13,155 nucleotides of DNA from Weeksellaceae bacterium (GCA_028698395.1 JAQVDG010000026.1:1-13155), one strand, 5' to 3'. Positions 1 to 6,957 are shown, counted from the first letter of the stretch. The notes: generated by a model not told the origin, from the letters alone. Numbers and translations are program-made.

Positions 1-110
1 CTGAAACAATGATTATCCAAAAAAAATAATAAGAAAAAGAGCGAGAATCACCGGAAATAAACTATACAAAATAAAAACAAAGAGCATTTTATAAATTAAA
101 TTTAAGTATT

Positions 111-227
111 ATGAGAAAGTTATTAATTTTGGGGGTTGTATTTGCCACAGTTCTGACAACATCTTGTTCCAAAGATGAAATTGATGATTTTACTAACCCG
201 GGTTGTAGCCCGCTTGAAATTTTGTGA
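111..227 (+). pseudogene. 5' fragment of a lipoprotein gene
   Basis: The 38-codon frame starts with a typical lipoprotein signal: basic MRK, a hydrophobic core, then the lipobox region TTSC with Cys at residue 19, followed by SKDE. Lipoproteins of this kind in Bacteroidota normally continue for hundreds of residues. Here coding character ends at about codon 29 (after DDFTNP), where the DNA changes to GC-richer sequence beginning CCCGGGTTGTAGCCCG, and a stop follows nine codons later. The A/T-rich stretch before the ATG (1-110) looks like an ordinary upstream region. I infer that a recombination or insertion event near position 199 removed the rest of the gene. The remainder is not recognisable elsewhere in the window. 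A real 38-residue lipopeptide is possible but less likely. Confidence 0.6.
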
Positions 228-325
228 AACTTGGCAGAAAGTCGCCCGCAATTGGGAACTTTTCATACCGTCATCCATTAGGGGCATAGTAAAAAAATAT
301 AGATTAACATATAATGAAAACAGAT

Positions 326-1765
326 ATGAAAAAATTATTTTTAATTCTCATTGTTTTACTCATAACAATTTCCCTTAAATCTCAAAATAGTTATCAAACT
401 GTTTACTCTAACAGAACAGCATATTTTCGGGGAGAATATAATTTGGTGGAAACTATTAAAATTGACTCTTGCAAGTTCAATAACGACTCCATTCTGTTTC
501 CTTCCAGAACTTTACAACTAATTGGGGATGAATGTTATGATCCTTTCGGAGGCAGTTGGGCCGGTAAAAAAATAATAATACATAACCACTGGAACTATTT
601 TTTCAATGATGATCATGATACAATAAGAATTAAGACCAATGCCGCATTAAATGAAAATTGGAATTTATTTCAAAAACCTGACATTACAATTATTGCAACA
701 GTAACCAGTTGGGATACACTTACTGTTTTGGGAGTTCTGGATTCTGTTAAGATTATTACTTTGCATGTTTACGACCATACAATGAAACCCCAGCCACATG
801 AACTTGAAGGAACTACAATAGCCATCAGTAAACATTTTGGTCTGACCAAAACATTAAACTTTACACATTTTCCTACCGTCAAATTCAGACCGGCTTATTA
901 TATTACAAAGAATTTAGATCTTATTGGAATCACAAACCCTGAATTGGGACAACAACATATTAAATGGTTCGATGTATTTGACTTTCAGGAAGGGGATGAA
1001 TTTCATTATGTTAATTCCTCGAATTCGTTAATGTTTGGTGGAAGTGCCCATGAAAAAATATATATAATACGTATAATAAAGAGAGAAAACTTTGCGGATT
1101 CAATACGATACACAGAGCAGATTGAAACTTTACTCAAATATCGGCAGAATACTTCAAGTGATTATATAACAACATATGACAATCAGCAAGTTACCAATGT
1201 CGTTTATAAGAATGCTGAGTTCGATCATGAACCAGGTGTCCCGGTATTTCGGAATGATAGTTCAATGTTGGTAGTTTATCCAAGCTTTAGTGTTAATAGT
1301 TCCCCCGAAATATATTTTAAAAAAAATGATTGTTGGCACAAATCACATGTACTTGACGATGCATGTAATTATACTTCATATGAAAAAGGAAGAGGACTGA
1401 TAGCGTCCAGTAGTGGGTGTTGGGAATGGCAAAGTTACAATAATACTCAACAAGTATATTATAAAAAAAACTCATCGACCTGGGGTACTCCACTGTTGCT
1501 TACAAATATTAATGAATTGTTAGAATTGCCGGAAATAAAAGTTTATCCGAACCCAACAGCCGATAGAATTTACGTTTATATGAATGACTTTTCTCGTTCC
1601 TACTCATTTGAATTATTAGATGCTAAAGGAGAAACAATAAAAAAAACAGAGTTGAAAACAAAGAGTAATATCATAAGTTTAGAAGAGTTAAATAGCGGGT
1701 TGTATTTTTATCGCTTAACGAAGGACAACAAACAGATAAAATCGGGAAAAATCATTAAAATATAG
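326..1765 (+). CDS. T9SS-exported protein with C-terminal type A sorting domain
   Basis: About 479 residues. The start at 326 is preferred over an in-frame ATG at 314 because it places MKK directly before the hydrophobic signal segment (residues 3-17), with cleavage likely near SLKSQ. The last 76 residues (from about 404) form a Por_Secre_tail (type A) sorting domain: it opens with IKVYPNPT, continues with a beta-rich FELLDAKGE segment, then LNSGLYFYRL and a basic end KSGKIIKI. Proteins with this tail cross the outer membrane through the type IX system and lose the tail on the cell surface. The body (residues 20-400) is rich in aromatic residues and Asn, with Cys residues in the C-terminal half (CWHKSH, DDACNY, SSGCWEW) that could form disulfides. 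I recognise no catalytic motif. Export is well supported; the function is unknown. Confidence 0.85.
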   Translation: MKKLFLILIVLLITISLKSQNSYQTVYSNRTAYFRGEYNLVETIKIDSCKFNNDSILFPSRTLQLIGDECYDPFGGSWAGKKIIIHNHWNYFFNDDHDTIRIKTNAALNENWNLFQKPDITIIATVTSWDTLTVLGVLDSVKIITLHVYDHTMKPQPHELEGTTIAISKHFGLTKTLNFTHFPTVKFRPAYYITKNLDLIGITNPELGQQHIKWFDVFDFQEGDEFHYVNSSNSLMFGGSAHEKIYIIRIIKRENFADSIRYTEQIETLLKYRQNTSSDYITTYDNQQVTNVVYKNAEFDHEPGVPVFRNDSSMLVVYPSFSVNSSPEIYFKKNDCWHKSHVLDDACNYTSYEKGRGLIASSSGCWEWQSYNNTQQVYYKKNSSTWGTPLLLTNINELLELPEIKVYPNPTADRIYVYMNDFSRSYSFELLDAKGETIKKTELKTKSNIISLEELNSGLYFYRLTKDNKQIKSGKIIKI

Positions 1766-1815
1766 TTACAATTTCATATTGAAAAATGAAAACCACGATT
1801 CCCTAATATACCCCT

Positions 1816-2232
1816 ATGCGCATGGCGGCTGACGTGCACTTTGCGGTTTTTACGCCCGCATTCACTTTCACAGTTTTGACAGTAAGCCTATTTACAGATT
1901 GTAAAAAACACATTTACACACAAAGACAAAACAAAAGCCTTATTGAAACACTTTTAAAAGAAGATGATGACAAAGCACTTGACCATTTTGCAATGGAACA
2001 CGAAATGGCAAAAAACACAGGCAAAGAAGCAATGAAAAAAGGTTTTGCAGACTTTAGAGAATTGGTGGTAAAAAACTTCGGGACAGAATTGAATTCCTCT
2101 TTTATGGAATCCGAAGAGAAATTTTCAACGAACGCCGAAGAGAATACAACCAGCACTAAGCACAATCCTATCGGGTTTGCCGCTTATTCGTTATGGCTAA
2201 TAATAAAAAAAATAAAAATCATATGGTTATGA
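1816..2232 (+). CDS. Doubtful ORF; coding-like middle joined to intergenic repeat
   Basis: The 138-codon frame has three unlike parts. Residues 1-30 are encoded by the intergenic A element and by chance give a hydrophobic stretch ending FTDCKKH, which resembles a lipoprotein signal but has a poor lipobox (Asp before Cys). Residues 35-113 look coding: a charged helical segment with A-ending codons, including LIETLLKEDDDKALDHF and EAMKKGFADFRELVVKNF. The last 25 residues overlap the leader of the next gene and look non-coding. I do not recognise the family. Most likely it is a small gene that lost its own 5' end to the A element; a working gene that uses the repeat for its start is possible. 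A natural alternative start is the ATG at 1993 (MEHEMAK). Confidence 0.3.
   Translation: MRMAADVHFAVFTPAFTFTVLTVSLFTDCKKHIYTQRQNKSLIETLLKEDDDKALDHFAMEHEMAKNTGKEAMKKGFADFRELVVKNFGTELNSSFMESEEKFSTNAEENTTSTKHNPIGFAAYSLWLIIKKIKIIWL
1823..1867. repeat. Intergenic element A, copy 1
   Basis: This segment runs TGGCGGCTGACGTGCACTTT, then GCGGTTTTTACG, then CCCGCATTCACTTT. It aligns over its length with 3889-3930 (TGGCGGACCTGCACTTAGTG, then GGTTTGACG, then CCCGCATTCATTT) and more loosely with 9411-9453 and 12939-12970. It is richer in GC than the flanking genes. GTTTTTAC at 1846-1853 could pair with GTAAAAAAC at 1901-1909, leaving a loop of about 47 bases. The copy sits between two secreted-protein genes and supplies the first codons of the doubtful ORF at 1816. 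Confidence 0.55.
2189..2196 (+). other. Boundary motif D (CGTTATGG) before a gene
   Basis: The sequence ATTCGTTATGGCTAATAATA lies 32 bases before the start codon at 2229. CGTTATGG also occurs at 5561-5568, 34 bases before the start at 5603, again followed by an A/T-rich run. ATTCGTTAT recurs at 6803-6811 upstream of the SDR gene. The motif marks the change from GC-richer intergenic DNA to the A/T-rich leader of the next gene. Its role is unknown; it may be a recombination boundary or simply a conserved edge of the intergenic element. Confidence 0.35.
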
Positions 2233-3290
2233 AAAGAAATTTCGCATTTGGCTTGTTGCTCTTAATACTAAATTTTTTAAAGGCAAATCCACTTCCAGTA
2301 CCCAATAATTTTGTTTTGGCAGAACTATTCTTCAATTCTGAAGGGAAATGGACAATTGAACTTAAATTTGTCGATGATTATTACTTTGGTACAGATGGCA
2401 TTTATGTAAGCTCAATTTCGGGACAATCAGAACTCAAACAGTTAAACGACGATGCAATTTTTAAAACGAAGATTGTGACGATAACGAATGATAGTTTAAA
2501 ATCTGATTTACTAATTAATCCTTTGGGCGATAGTGTTTTTGTCTATCGCCAAAGCGCATATCCAATTATCCATCCATTAGTTTTTGGTAATCGAGTTACA
2601 GCTTCGGTCAGAGCGCCCCGAGTCAGTGAGTCTATTGCATTATACAGTTTTGATTTTCAAGATGATTTTGCCTTCGATTATAGTATTGACAAGTCGCCCT
2701 CATTAGGCAACGAAAATGATTCTACCGGAATGTGTGGTACAATCAGAGGCAAAATTTATGACCCATATAATTTACTCCCAGCCAACGCTTGGTTAGCCGG
2801 GAATGGAATAATAAATTTTAAGCCGGACGCAAATGGAGATTATTGTGCAAGAATAACTTCTTCGAAACACAATATTGACAAATTATATTATTTCATACCG
2901 GAATCAGGAATCTCTTCAGGATATTATGTTAAGGTATTACCCGTTGTTGTTACCACAGAGCCTGATACCATCGTAAATGTTGATTTGCACATTTATGATA
3001 TAGTTTCTTCTGTTGAAAGTATAAAAAGCAATCAAGAAAATATCTTTAAAATAACTCCCAATCCAATTATAGAATCTTCTTTTCATTATGAAATAACTAT
3101 TCCTGTAAAATCCTCGAATAGTTATATCGAGCTTTTTAATATAAGCGGACAAATGGTCGAAAGGCACTATATTACAGAAAGTAGTGGAAAAATTAATTTA
3201 AAACAGCAATTGACAGCGGGCAATTACACGGTCAAGCTTTTTGTGAACAATAAAAACTATGCAAATTCAAAAATAATTGTTGCTAACTAA
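2229..3290 (+). CDS. T9SS-exported protein with C-terminal type A sorting domain
   Basis: About 353 residues. I take the ATG at 2229 (MKRNFAFG) because it begins the signal peptide (hydrophobic residues 5-17, cleavage near ANPLP); an in-frame ATG at 2193 would add 12 polar residues. The final 82 residues (from about 272) are a type A sorting domain: IFKITPNPII, then the FNISGQMVE strand, LTAGNYTVKLF, and the terminal KIIVAN. In the middle, CGTIRGKIYDPYN followed by ANGDYCARI looks like a carboxypeptidase-regulatory-like beta-sandwich, a structural domain common in exported Bacteroidota proteins; two Cys residues may pair. The stop codon overlaps the next start in TAATG, so the two genes are probably translated as a coupled pair. 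Function unknown. Confidence 0.85.
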   Translation: MKRNFAFGLLLLILNFLKANPLPVPNNFVLAELFFNSEGKWTIELKFVDDYYFGTDGIYVSSISGQSELKQLNDDAIFKTKIVTITNDSLKSDLLINPLGDSVFVYRQSAYPIIHPLVFGNRVTASVRAPRVSESIALYSFDFQDDFAFDYSIDKSPSLGNENDSTGMCGTIRGKIYDPYNLLPANAWLAGNGIINFKPDANGDYCARITSSKHNIDKLYYFIPESGISSGYYVKVLPVVVTTEPDTIVNVDLHIYDIVSSVESIKSNQENIFKITPNPIIESSFHYEITIPVKSSNSYIELFNISGQMVERHYITESSGKINLKQQLTAGNYTVKLFVNNKNYANSKIIVAN

Positions 3291-3853
3291 TGAAAAGATT
3301 TTTAACGACTATCGTTGTGATTTGCTGTTTTATATTCTTTACAGAAGCTCAAGCAACAAACTCCTTCTTTGAAGAACATATCGACTTTTCTTTGGACAAT
3401 AATTATTTTACGATTAATGGAATATTTTCATTCGCGAATAAAAGCAACATGCTTCAAACACAACAAATTATTTTTCCATTTGCGAACGAGACACACTCGA
3501 TCGACTCTATAAGAATTATCAATTTGACCACTTTAAGCAACTTGGATTTTATTCGACTGAAAAGTTCGGTAATATTTAAAATAACTGTTCCTGCAAATGA
3601 TACTGTTGACCTGAATATATTTTATCGTCAAAAGAAATCTTCAATAAATAAATATATCATCACTTCAACTCAATCGTGGGGAAAACCATTAAAGAAAGCA
3701 GTTTATTCTTTATCCACAGAAAAAGAATTAAATATTAAGTCTTTTACATATAAGCCAGACACAATCAAAATAATTGACGATAAGAAACTATATTTGTGGA
3801 ATAAAACCGACTTTATGCCAAAAAACGACTTTGAAATAATATTAGACGACTAA
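3290..3853 (+). CDS. Small exported beta-rich protein, function unknown
   Basis: 187 residues. The start is fixed by the TAATG overlap with the preceding T9SS gene. An N-terminal signal (MKRF, then hydrophobic residues 5-17, cleavage near TEAQA) directs it out of the cytoplasm. There is no sorting domain and no lipobox, so a periplasmic location is likely. The mature part alternates short hydrophobic strands (NNYFTINGIFSF, QQIIFPFAN, SVIFKITVPA, TVDLNIFYRQ), as expected of a single beta-sandwich. The strongly conserved end DKKLYLWNKTDFMPKNDF recurs in a broken relative at 11875-12027, which shows that this family has more than one member here. Translational coupling suggests that it works with the protein encoded just upstream, perhaps as a partner of it; that is inference. 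Confidence 0.8.
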   Translation: MKRFLTTIVVICCFIFFTEAQATNSFFEEHIDFSLDNNYFTINGIFSFANKSNMLQTQQIIFPFANETHSIDSIRIINLTTLSNLDFIRLKSSVIFKITVPANDTVDLNIFYRQKKSSINKYIITSTQSWGKPLKKAVYSLSTEKELNIKSFTYKPDTIKIIDDKKLYLWNKTDFMPKNDFEIILDD

Positions 3854-3888
3854 ATTATTGTGCATGACACAAGTCTATGGTCACAAAC

Positions 3889-3966
3889 TGGCGGACCTGC
3901 ACTTAGTGGGTTTGACGCCCGCATTCATTTGTCGTTTCACGACAGCAAATGTTCTCGCAACCCGCC
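3889..3966. repeat. Intergenic element A, copy 2, with large imperfect hairpin
   Basis: The left half (3889-3930) matches copy 1. The copy continues into a long foldback: GGGTT at 3908-3912 can pair with AACCC at 3959-3963, and CATTTGTCG at 3926-3934 pairs with the run CGACAGCAAATG at 3940-3951 across a 5-base loop with three unpaired bases. The unpaired bases inside a stem recall the extrahelical bases of folded integron attC sites, but the attC core sequences are absent. The following bases (3961-3994), with CCCATAGCCTGGG, form a second short foldback before the leader of the gene at 4039. Confidence 0.5.
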
Positions 3967-4038
3967 CGTTCCCATAGCCTGGGTTATTATCGATCATTGT
4001 AAAGCGGGGACTCAACAAATACTAAACAGACAGAAAAT

Positions 4039-4419
4039 ATGACAGAAGAACAATTAAGAAAGTACTTTCAACAAATTGAAGACAACTGCAATGGTGCGGT
4101 CATTTCGAACAAAGTTGACGAAATTAAGAAGTGTATTACTTCTGACTGGGTTCTCGTGGACAGTCAAGGGGGAATAATTCCTCAGGAAGATTTTTTCAAC
4201 GTTCTTGAACAAGGCCTGCTTTCACATTCAACAATGACTAAAGAAGTTTTGAGAGTAAAAGTTTATGGTGATATCGCAGTTGTAACAGGGCGTGGACAAA
4301 ATACCGGAACTTGGCAAGGACAATTTTTGGAGGCAGACGAATGGATTACAGATATTTACAAAAAGGAGAATGAACAATGGCTTTGCGTGATGACGCATTT
4401 GACACCTGTAAAAAAGTAA
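4039..4419 (+). CDS. NTF2-like / SnoaL-like (DUF4440-type) protein
   Basis: 126 residues, the normal size for a one-domain NTF2-like fold protein. The layout fits the DUF4440 branch: an N-terminal helix (LRKYFQQIEDNCNGAVISN), a second helix, ITSDWVLVDSQGGII with the early strand pair, a helix near EDFFNVLEQG, then long strands VLRVKVYGDIAVVTGRGQN and ending EWITDIYKKENEQWLCVMTHLTPV. Members are cytosolic, often dimeric, and bind small molecules or act as isomerases or hydrolases; the sequence does not tell which. It is first in a run of three closely spaced genes (gaps of 8 and 10 bases), probably one transcript. No clear Bacteroidota promoter was found in the segment before it. Confidence 0.85.
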   Translation: MTEEQLRKYFQQIEDNCNGAVISNKVDEIKKCITSDWVLVDSQGGIIPQEDFFNVLEQGLLSHSTMTKEVLRVKVYGDIAVVTGRGQNTGTWQGQFLEADEWITDIYKKENEQWLCVMTHLTPVKK

Positions 4420-4427
4420 CTTGAAAA

Positions 4428-4778
4428 ATGGTATCGATAGACACTTTCCGGGAATTGGCATTATCGTTTCCCGAAGCGACAGAAGAACCTCACTTTGAAA
4501 AAACTTCTTTCAGAGTGAAAAGGAAAATTTTTGCAACCTATGACGAAGTAAAGAAAAGAGCCTGCATTAAATTATCGGAAATAGACCAAGATGTTTTTTC
4601 ATCTGCCGACAAGACCAATATTTTTCCGGTTGACAACAAATGGGGTAAGCAAGGTTGGACGCTTATTGAAATGAAGAAGGTTAGAAAAGAGTTATTTGTT
4701 GACGCTTTGACAACTGCTTATTGTGAAGTTGCACCCCAAAAATTTGCAGCCAAAATCAGACCCAAATCAACAAGTTAA
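4428..4778 (+). CDS. MmcQ/YjbR family DNA-binding-like protein
   Basis: 116 residues, the family's usual length. The start gives the typical opening: a helix with FRELALSFPEATEEPHFEKTSFRVKRKIFATYDE, in which the LPE/FPEATE turn and the SFRVKRKIFA strand are family hallmarks, followed by KKRACIKLS and the WGKQGWTLIEMKKVRKELF segment near residues 66-84. The fold resembles a CyaY-like alpha/beta domain named for double-wing DNA-binding motifs; binding to DNA has not been generally shown, so the role is uncertain. It begins 8 bases after the NTF2-like gene and ends 10 bases before the next one, which suggests co-expression. A short basic tail (KIRPKSTS) ends the protein. Confidence 0.88.
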   Translation: MVSIDTFRELALSFPEATEEPHFEKTSFRVKRKIFATYDEVKKRACIKLSEIDQDVFSSADKTNIFPVDNKWGKQGWTLIEMKKVRKELFVDALTTAYCEVAPQKFAAKIRPKSTS

Positions 4779-4788
4779 CAATAAAAAT

Positions 4789-5205
4789 ATGGAACAATAC
4801 GTAATTAATAACGACATTCGCGTAATGTATTTGACCGCACAAAAATTTCCTGACGATGTGCCGAACACATACACTAATTTAGAACAAAAAATAGCCGACA
4901 AAACACCAAGAAGATATTTTGGGTTTTCACATCCCAATAAAGAAGGAGTGATAGAATACAAAGCTTGTGTAGAAATACTTGTTGAGTCGGAGCCCCATGA
5001 TTATGGACTTGAAACATTCATAATAAAATCAGGGAAATATGCTTCTATCTTCATTCAAAATCATTATGACGATGGGGCAAACATCCCTAACGCTTTTGGT
5101 AAGTTACTCAAACATCCTAAGCTTGATCCTAAGGGTTATTGCTTAGAAATTTATAAAAATTTTACTGACCCGGATGTTTTATGCCTTGTACCAATATTGG
5201 ATTAA
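4789..5205 (+). CDS. GyrI-like / AraC-type effector-binding domain protein
   Basis: 138 residues from the ATG at 4789 (MEQYVINN); the longer frame opening at 4723 overlaps the previous gene and lacks family resemblance. The order of strands fits a stand-alone GyrI-like small-molecule-binding domain: VRVMYLTAQKFP-like first strand, RRYFGFSHPNKEGVIEYKACVEI, an acidic turn, ETFIIKSGKYASIFIQN, a helix ending AFGKLLKHPKL, and the closing GYCLEIYKNFTDPDVLCLVPI. The acidic residue in the YCLEIY strand is the position that usually contacts cationic ligands in this family. There is no HTH domain, so it is not a regulator alone. Stand-alone domains of this kind are known cargo of integron cassettes (Cass2). 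Likely role: binding a small molecule in the cytoplasm. Confidence 0.75.
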   Translation: MEQYVINNDIRVMYLTAQKFPDDVPNTYTNLEQKIADKTPRRYFGFSHPNKEGVIEYKACVEILVESEPHDYGLETFIIKSGKYASIFIQNHYDDGANIPNAFGKLLKHPKLDPKGYCLEIYKNFTDPDVLCLVPILD

Positions 5206-5260
5206 TAGCAATGTAACAACGAACCGTTAACGAGGTATTGCCAAAAGCAGGGCTGAATGG

Positions 5261-5312
5261 CTTCGCTTGGACTTGTGCGAGGTTCAACATTGGTTCTTCG
5301 CTTGAACTTTTG
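5261..5312. repeat. Intergenic element B, internal direct repeat
   Basis: CTTCGCTTGGACTTGTG (5261-5277) is repeated as CTTCGCTTGAACTTTTG (5296-5312), identical at 15 of 17 positions and offset by 35 bases. A related sequence, CTTCCGCATGGACTTGTG, is present at 6643-6660 in the next long intergenic segment. The three copies lie in non-coding DNA and share an orientation. Confidence 0.55.
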
Positions 5313-5528
5313 TACTATATCTATGCACAACCAACTAACAGCAACGACACTATGATTCTAAACCATTCCGATTCGGTGTATTTCCAGTTCCTAAATACAG
5401 TTTGTTGGGCGAAAATACTTTTCATAGGAATAATTTACAAAACAGCAGGATTTCTACCCGAAGAATTAAATCTTGAGAAATATCTTGGACTTAGACTAGG
5501 AACAACGCTAAGACTATGAGTCAATGAC

Positions 5529-5568
5529 GACTGTAATCAGCCACTGGGCCTATGCGTGCCCGTTATGG
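5529..5568. repeat. Intergenic element C ending in CGTTATGG
   Basis: It begins GACTGTAATCAGCCACTGGG and ends GCCCGTTATGG. GGGC and GCCC can pair across the short centre CTATGCGT. A related sequence, GACTATAATCAGACATTAG, lies at 12085-12103 after the broken 12027-terminated gene; 11 of the first 12 bases agree. The end of the element carries boundary motif D, 34 bases before the start of the next gene. Confidence 0.45.
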
Positions 5569-5602
5569 AGCATTATAAAACACTACTAACCATGAAAATA
5601 TA

Positions 5603-6268
5603 ATGGAACGAATAAAAATGATTTTTGTATTTACAGTTTTAATTTTTACAACTGTTTTTGGACAAGAGAAAGAAGTGATTTGTGACTGCCCTAAGACTCC
5701 GTTTGCGGGGACGAAGGCTGACACGACTTTTCACCTTTCAAGCGGCAGGACAATCGTTTTATGCAGTTATAAGCATCCTGAGCGCAAGCCGGCAACGTAT
5801 TCCGAATTTGTTTTGGCTGTTTGCGGACAAGACACAATCATCGACTTTTGGGGTGCTGTTTGGACTTGTAGACTGAGAGTTACCAATGATACGTTGTTCG
5901 TTGACCAACTTCAGAATTTACCAACAGGAGCAAATTTTAGCTATCGAGAGACAGTATGGACAACAGAGAAGATATATTTCAGTGGACAACGAGTTGTTCG
6001 AAAAATGCTCGTAAACAGACAAATAAGAAAATATACACAAGCGGAGATTCTACTCGTTATAAAATCATACGAGTCAGCCACGCCAGGCTTTCACAGCAGT
6101 AAAATGGAAATTGCCAACCGATTATTCATTGCCTCAATCTCGGGCAACAAAAAAGCAAGGCAATATTTTAAGGAGCTTGAGACTAAAGTTGGAACTCTCG
6201 ACGGAGCTTTTGCAGAGGAATACAACGACTTAACCGCCATGCTTGCATTATGGGACAAGGCCGAATAA
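5603..6268 (+). CDS. Exported protein of unknown function
   Basis: 221 residues. An N-terminal signal (hydrophobic residues 7-18, cleavage after VFGQ) sends it to the periplasm or beyond; the start could also be the ATG at 5618. There is no lipobox or sorting domain. The first half of the mature protein is strand-rich and has four Cys (CDCPK, VLCSY, AVCGQ, WTCRL), suggesting two disulfides. The second half is helical (EILLVIKSYESA, ANRLFIASISGNKKARQYFKEL, EEYNDLTAMLALW). I do not recognise the family. A three-codon frame ATGAAAATATAATGG at 5592 overlaps the true start and may affect initiation, though chance is the simpler reading. It stands alone between two long intergenic segments. Confidence 0.75.
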   Translation: MERIKMIFVFTVLIFTTVFGQEKEVICDCPKTPFAGTKADTTFHLSSGRTIVLCSYKHPERKPATYSEFVLAVCGQDTIIDFWGAVWTCRLRVTNDTLFVDQLQNLPTGANFSYRETVWTTEKIYFSGQRVVRKMLVNRQIRKYTQAEILLVIKSYESATPGFHSSKMEIANRLFIASISGNKKARQYFKELETKVGTLDGAFAEEYNDLTAMLALWDKAE

Positions 6269-6296
6269 CGCGCCATAACAAAAAACTATATGTCAA

Positions 6297-6503
6297 TTGC
6301 CGTTTCAGTGCTACAAAAACGTAGCAGCCTGTAAAATCTACCCGATGCAAAGTATGTGTACCATCAGTAAGAAAAACGGTTGCAACATCGACCGAAACGA
6401 ATTTGCCTCCCTGATGGAACAAAAAGTCGAAAGGATAACTCAAAACAAGGACTACTACAAAGAGCGCCGGCAATTAGCTGGACATCCCTGGAGTCGGCGA
6501 TAA
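6297..6503 (+). pseudogene. Remnant of IS1182-type transposase (C-terminal part)
   Basis: The 68 codons resemble the end of the DDE transposase of the IS1182 group: a Cys-rich segment (VAACKIYPMQSMCTISKKNG), then IDRNEFASLMEQKVERI and NKDYYKERRQLAGHP, which parallels the family pattern in which a conserved NK.YY.RR...EHPFG segment precedes the last catalytic region. The second Cys of the expected CxxCP is Tyr here (KIYP). The match stops just after HPW, where the family continues with GT.KR; instead the frame ends in SRR and a stop. There is no ATG start (the frame opens at a TTG), no N-terminal part and no visible terminal inverted repeats. It is a dead scrap showing past IS activity. Confidence 0.6.
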
Positions 6504-6742
6504 CCTGACCTTTTGTGCCAATATCACAAATGGATTTATTTATAAATTCAAATATAAACAGACAAATATTTTTCACGACCAATGGGGGCAGTAACACACG
6601 CCTAAGCACAGTAGCCGAATTTGTGCAATTTTGGAGGTTTATCTTCCGCATGGACTTGTGTGTTGTGTGATCGTATAGCCACCCTGTAACTTAATAATGG
6701 GAACTGCGGGATTGATATGGTCGGCGGGTTTTCGGAATGGTT

Positions 6743-6770
6743 AGAGCAGGAACTGCTTTGCTCTATTTTT
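6743..6770 (+). terminator. Terminator-like hairpin with T-run
   Basis: AGAGCA (6743-6748) pairs with TGCTCT (6759-6764) across a 10-base loop, and five T follow after one A. It has the form of a factor-independent terminator, but it lies almost 480 bases after the nearest upstream gene, so it may belong to a lost gene or protect the SDR gene from read-through. Confidence 0.35.
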
Positions 6771-6957
6771 ACATACGCCAATACAACTGATTTTTAACTT
6801 CCATTCGTTATTGAGGCTTGAAAATATAAATAAACTTGAAAAACAAACAATTAAAGGATTGTGTTGAGAATTGAATCGGATTTGAGAAACTATATATGGG
6901 CAAGCTAATGCAGCATTGTGTCTGTAAAAAAGAAATTGGAAAAACGACATTACAAAG

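Larger units (their letters stand above)
5206..5602. other. Intergenic segment with B and C elements and a 55-codon ORF
   Basis: The left part holds the palindrome CGTTAACG (5225-5232) and element B (5261-5312). The centre (5352-5519, + strand) holds an open frame of 55 codons beginning MILNHSD with a hydrophobic stretch and ending LGLRLGTTLRL; it has no recognisable family and could be a decayed gene. The right end holds element C (5529-5568). The 5238-5519 frame in this region reads through the repeat and is not a believable gene as a whole. Confidence 0.45.
6269..6957. other. Long intergenic segment with remnants, no intact gene
   Basis: This 689-base segment starts GCGCCATAAC and holds a transposase remnant (6297-6503), a B-like copy (6643-6660), a terminator-like hairpin (6743-6770), the motif ATTCGTTAT (6803-6811) and an A/T-rich leader for the SDR gene. 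Around 6517-6588 a short frame reads ITNGFIYKFKYKQTNIF and may be another gene scrap. Reverse-strand frames here match nothing I know and run against the transposase remnant. Confidence 0.5.

Noticed and set aside
3860..4042. 60-codon + strand ORF
   Set aside because: It runs through element A copy 2, has no protein character and overlaps the start of the NTF2-like gene.
4228..4461. - strand ORFs inside 1914-2165, 2937-3167, 4228-4461, 4767-4961, 8425-8664, 11286-11540
   Set aside because: Each is the shadow of a better-supported + strand reading frame and has no recognisable domains.
5238..5519. 93-codon + strand ORF as one gene
   Set aside because: Its first third is the B repeat. Only the part from 5352 could be a gene scrap, noted within the intergenic entry.
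6364..6651. - strand ORFs over 6183-6651
   Set aside because: They lie opposite the transposase remnant and the end of the 5603-6268 gene and resemble no family.
6741..6950. - strand ORF upstream of the SDR gene
   Set aside because: A/T-rich leader DNA read backwards, with no homology or start context.
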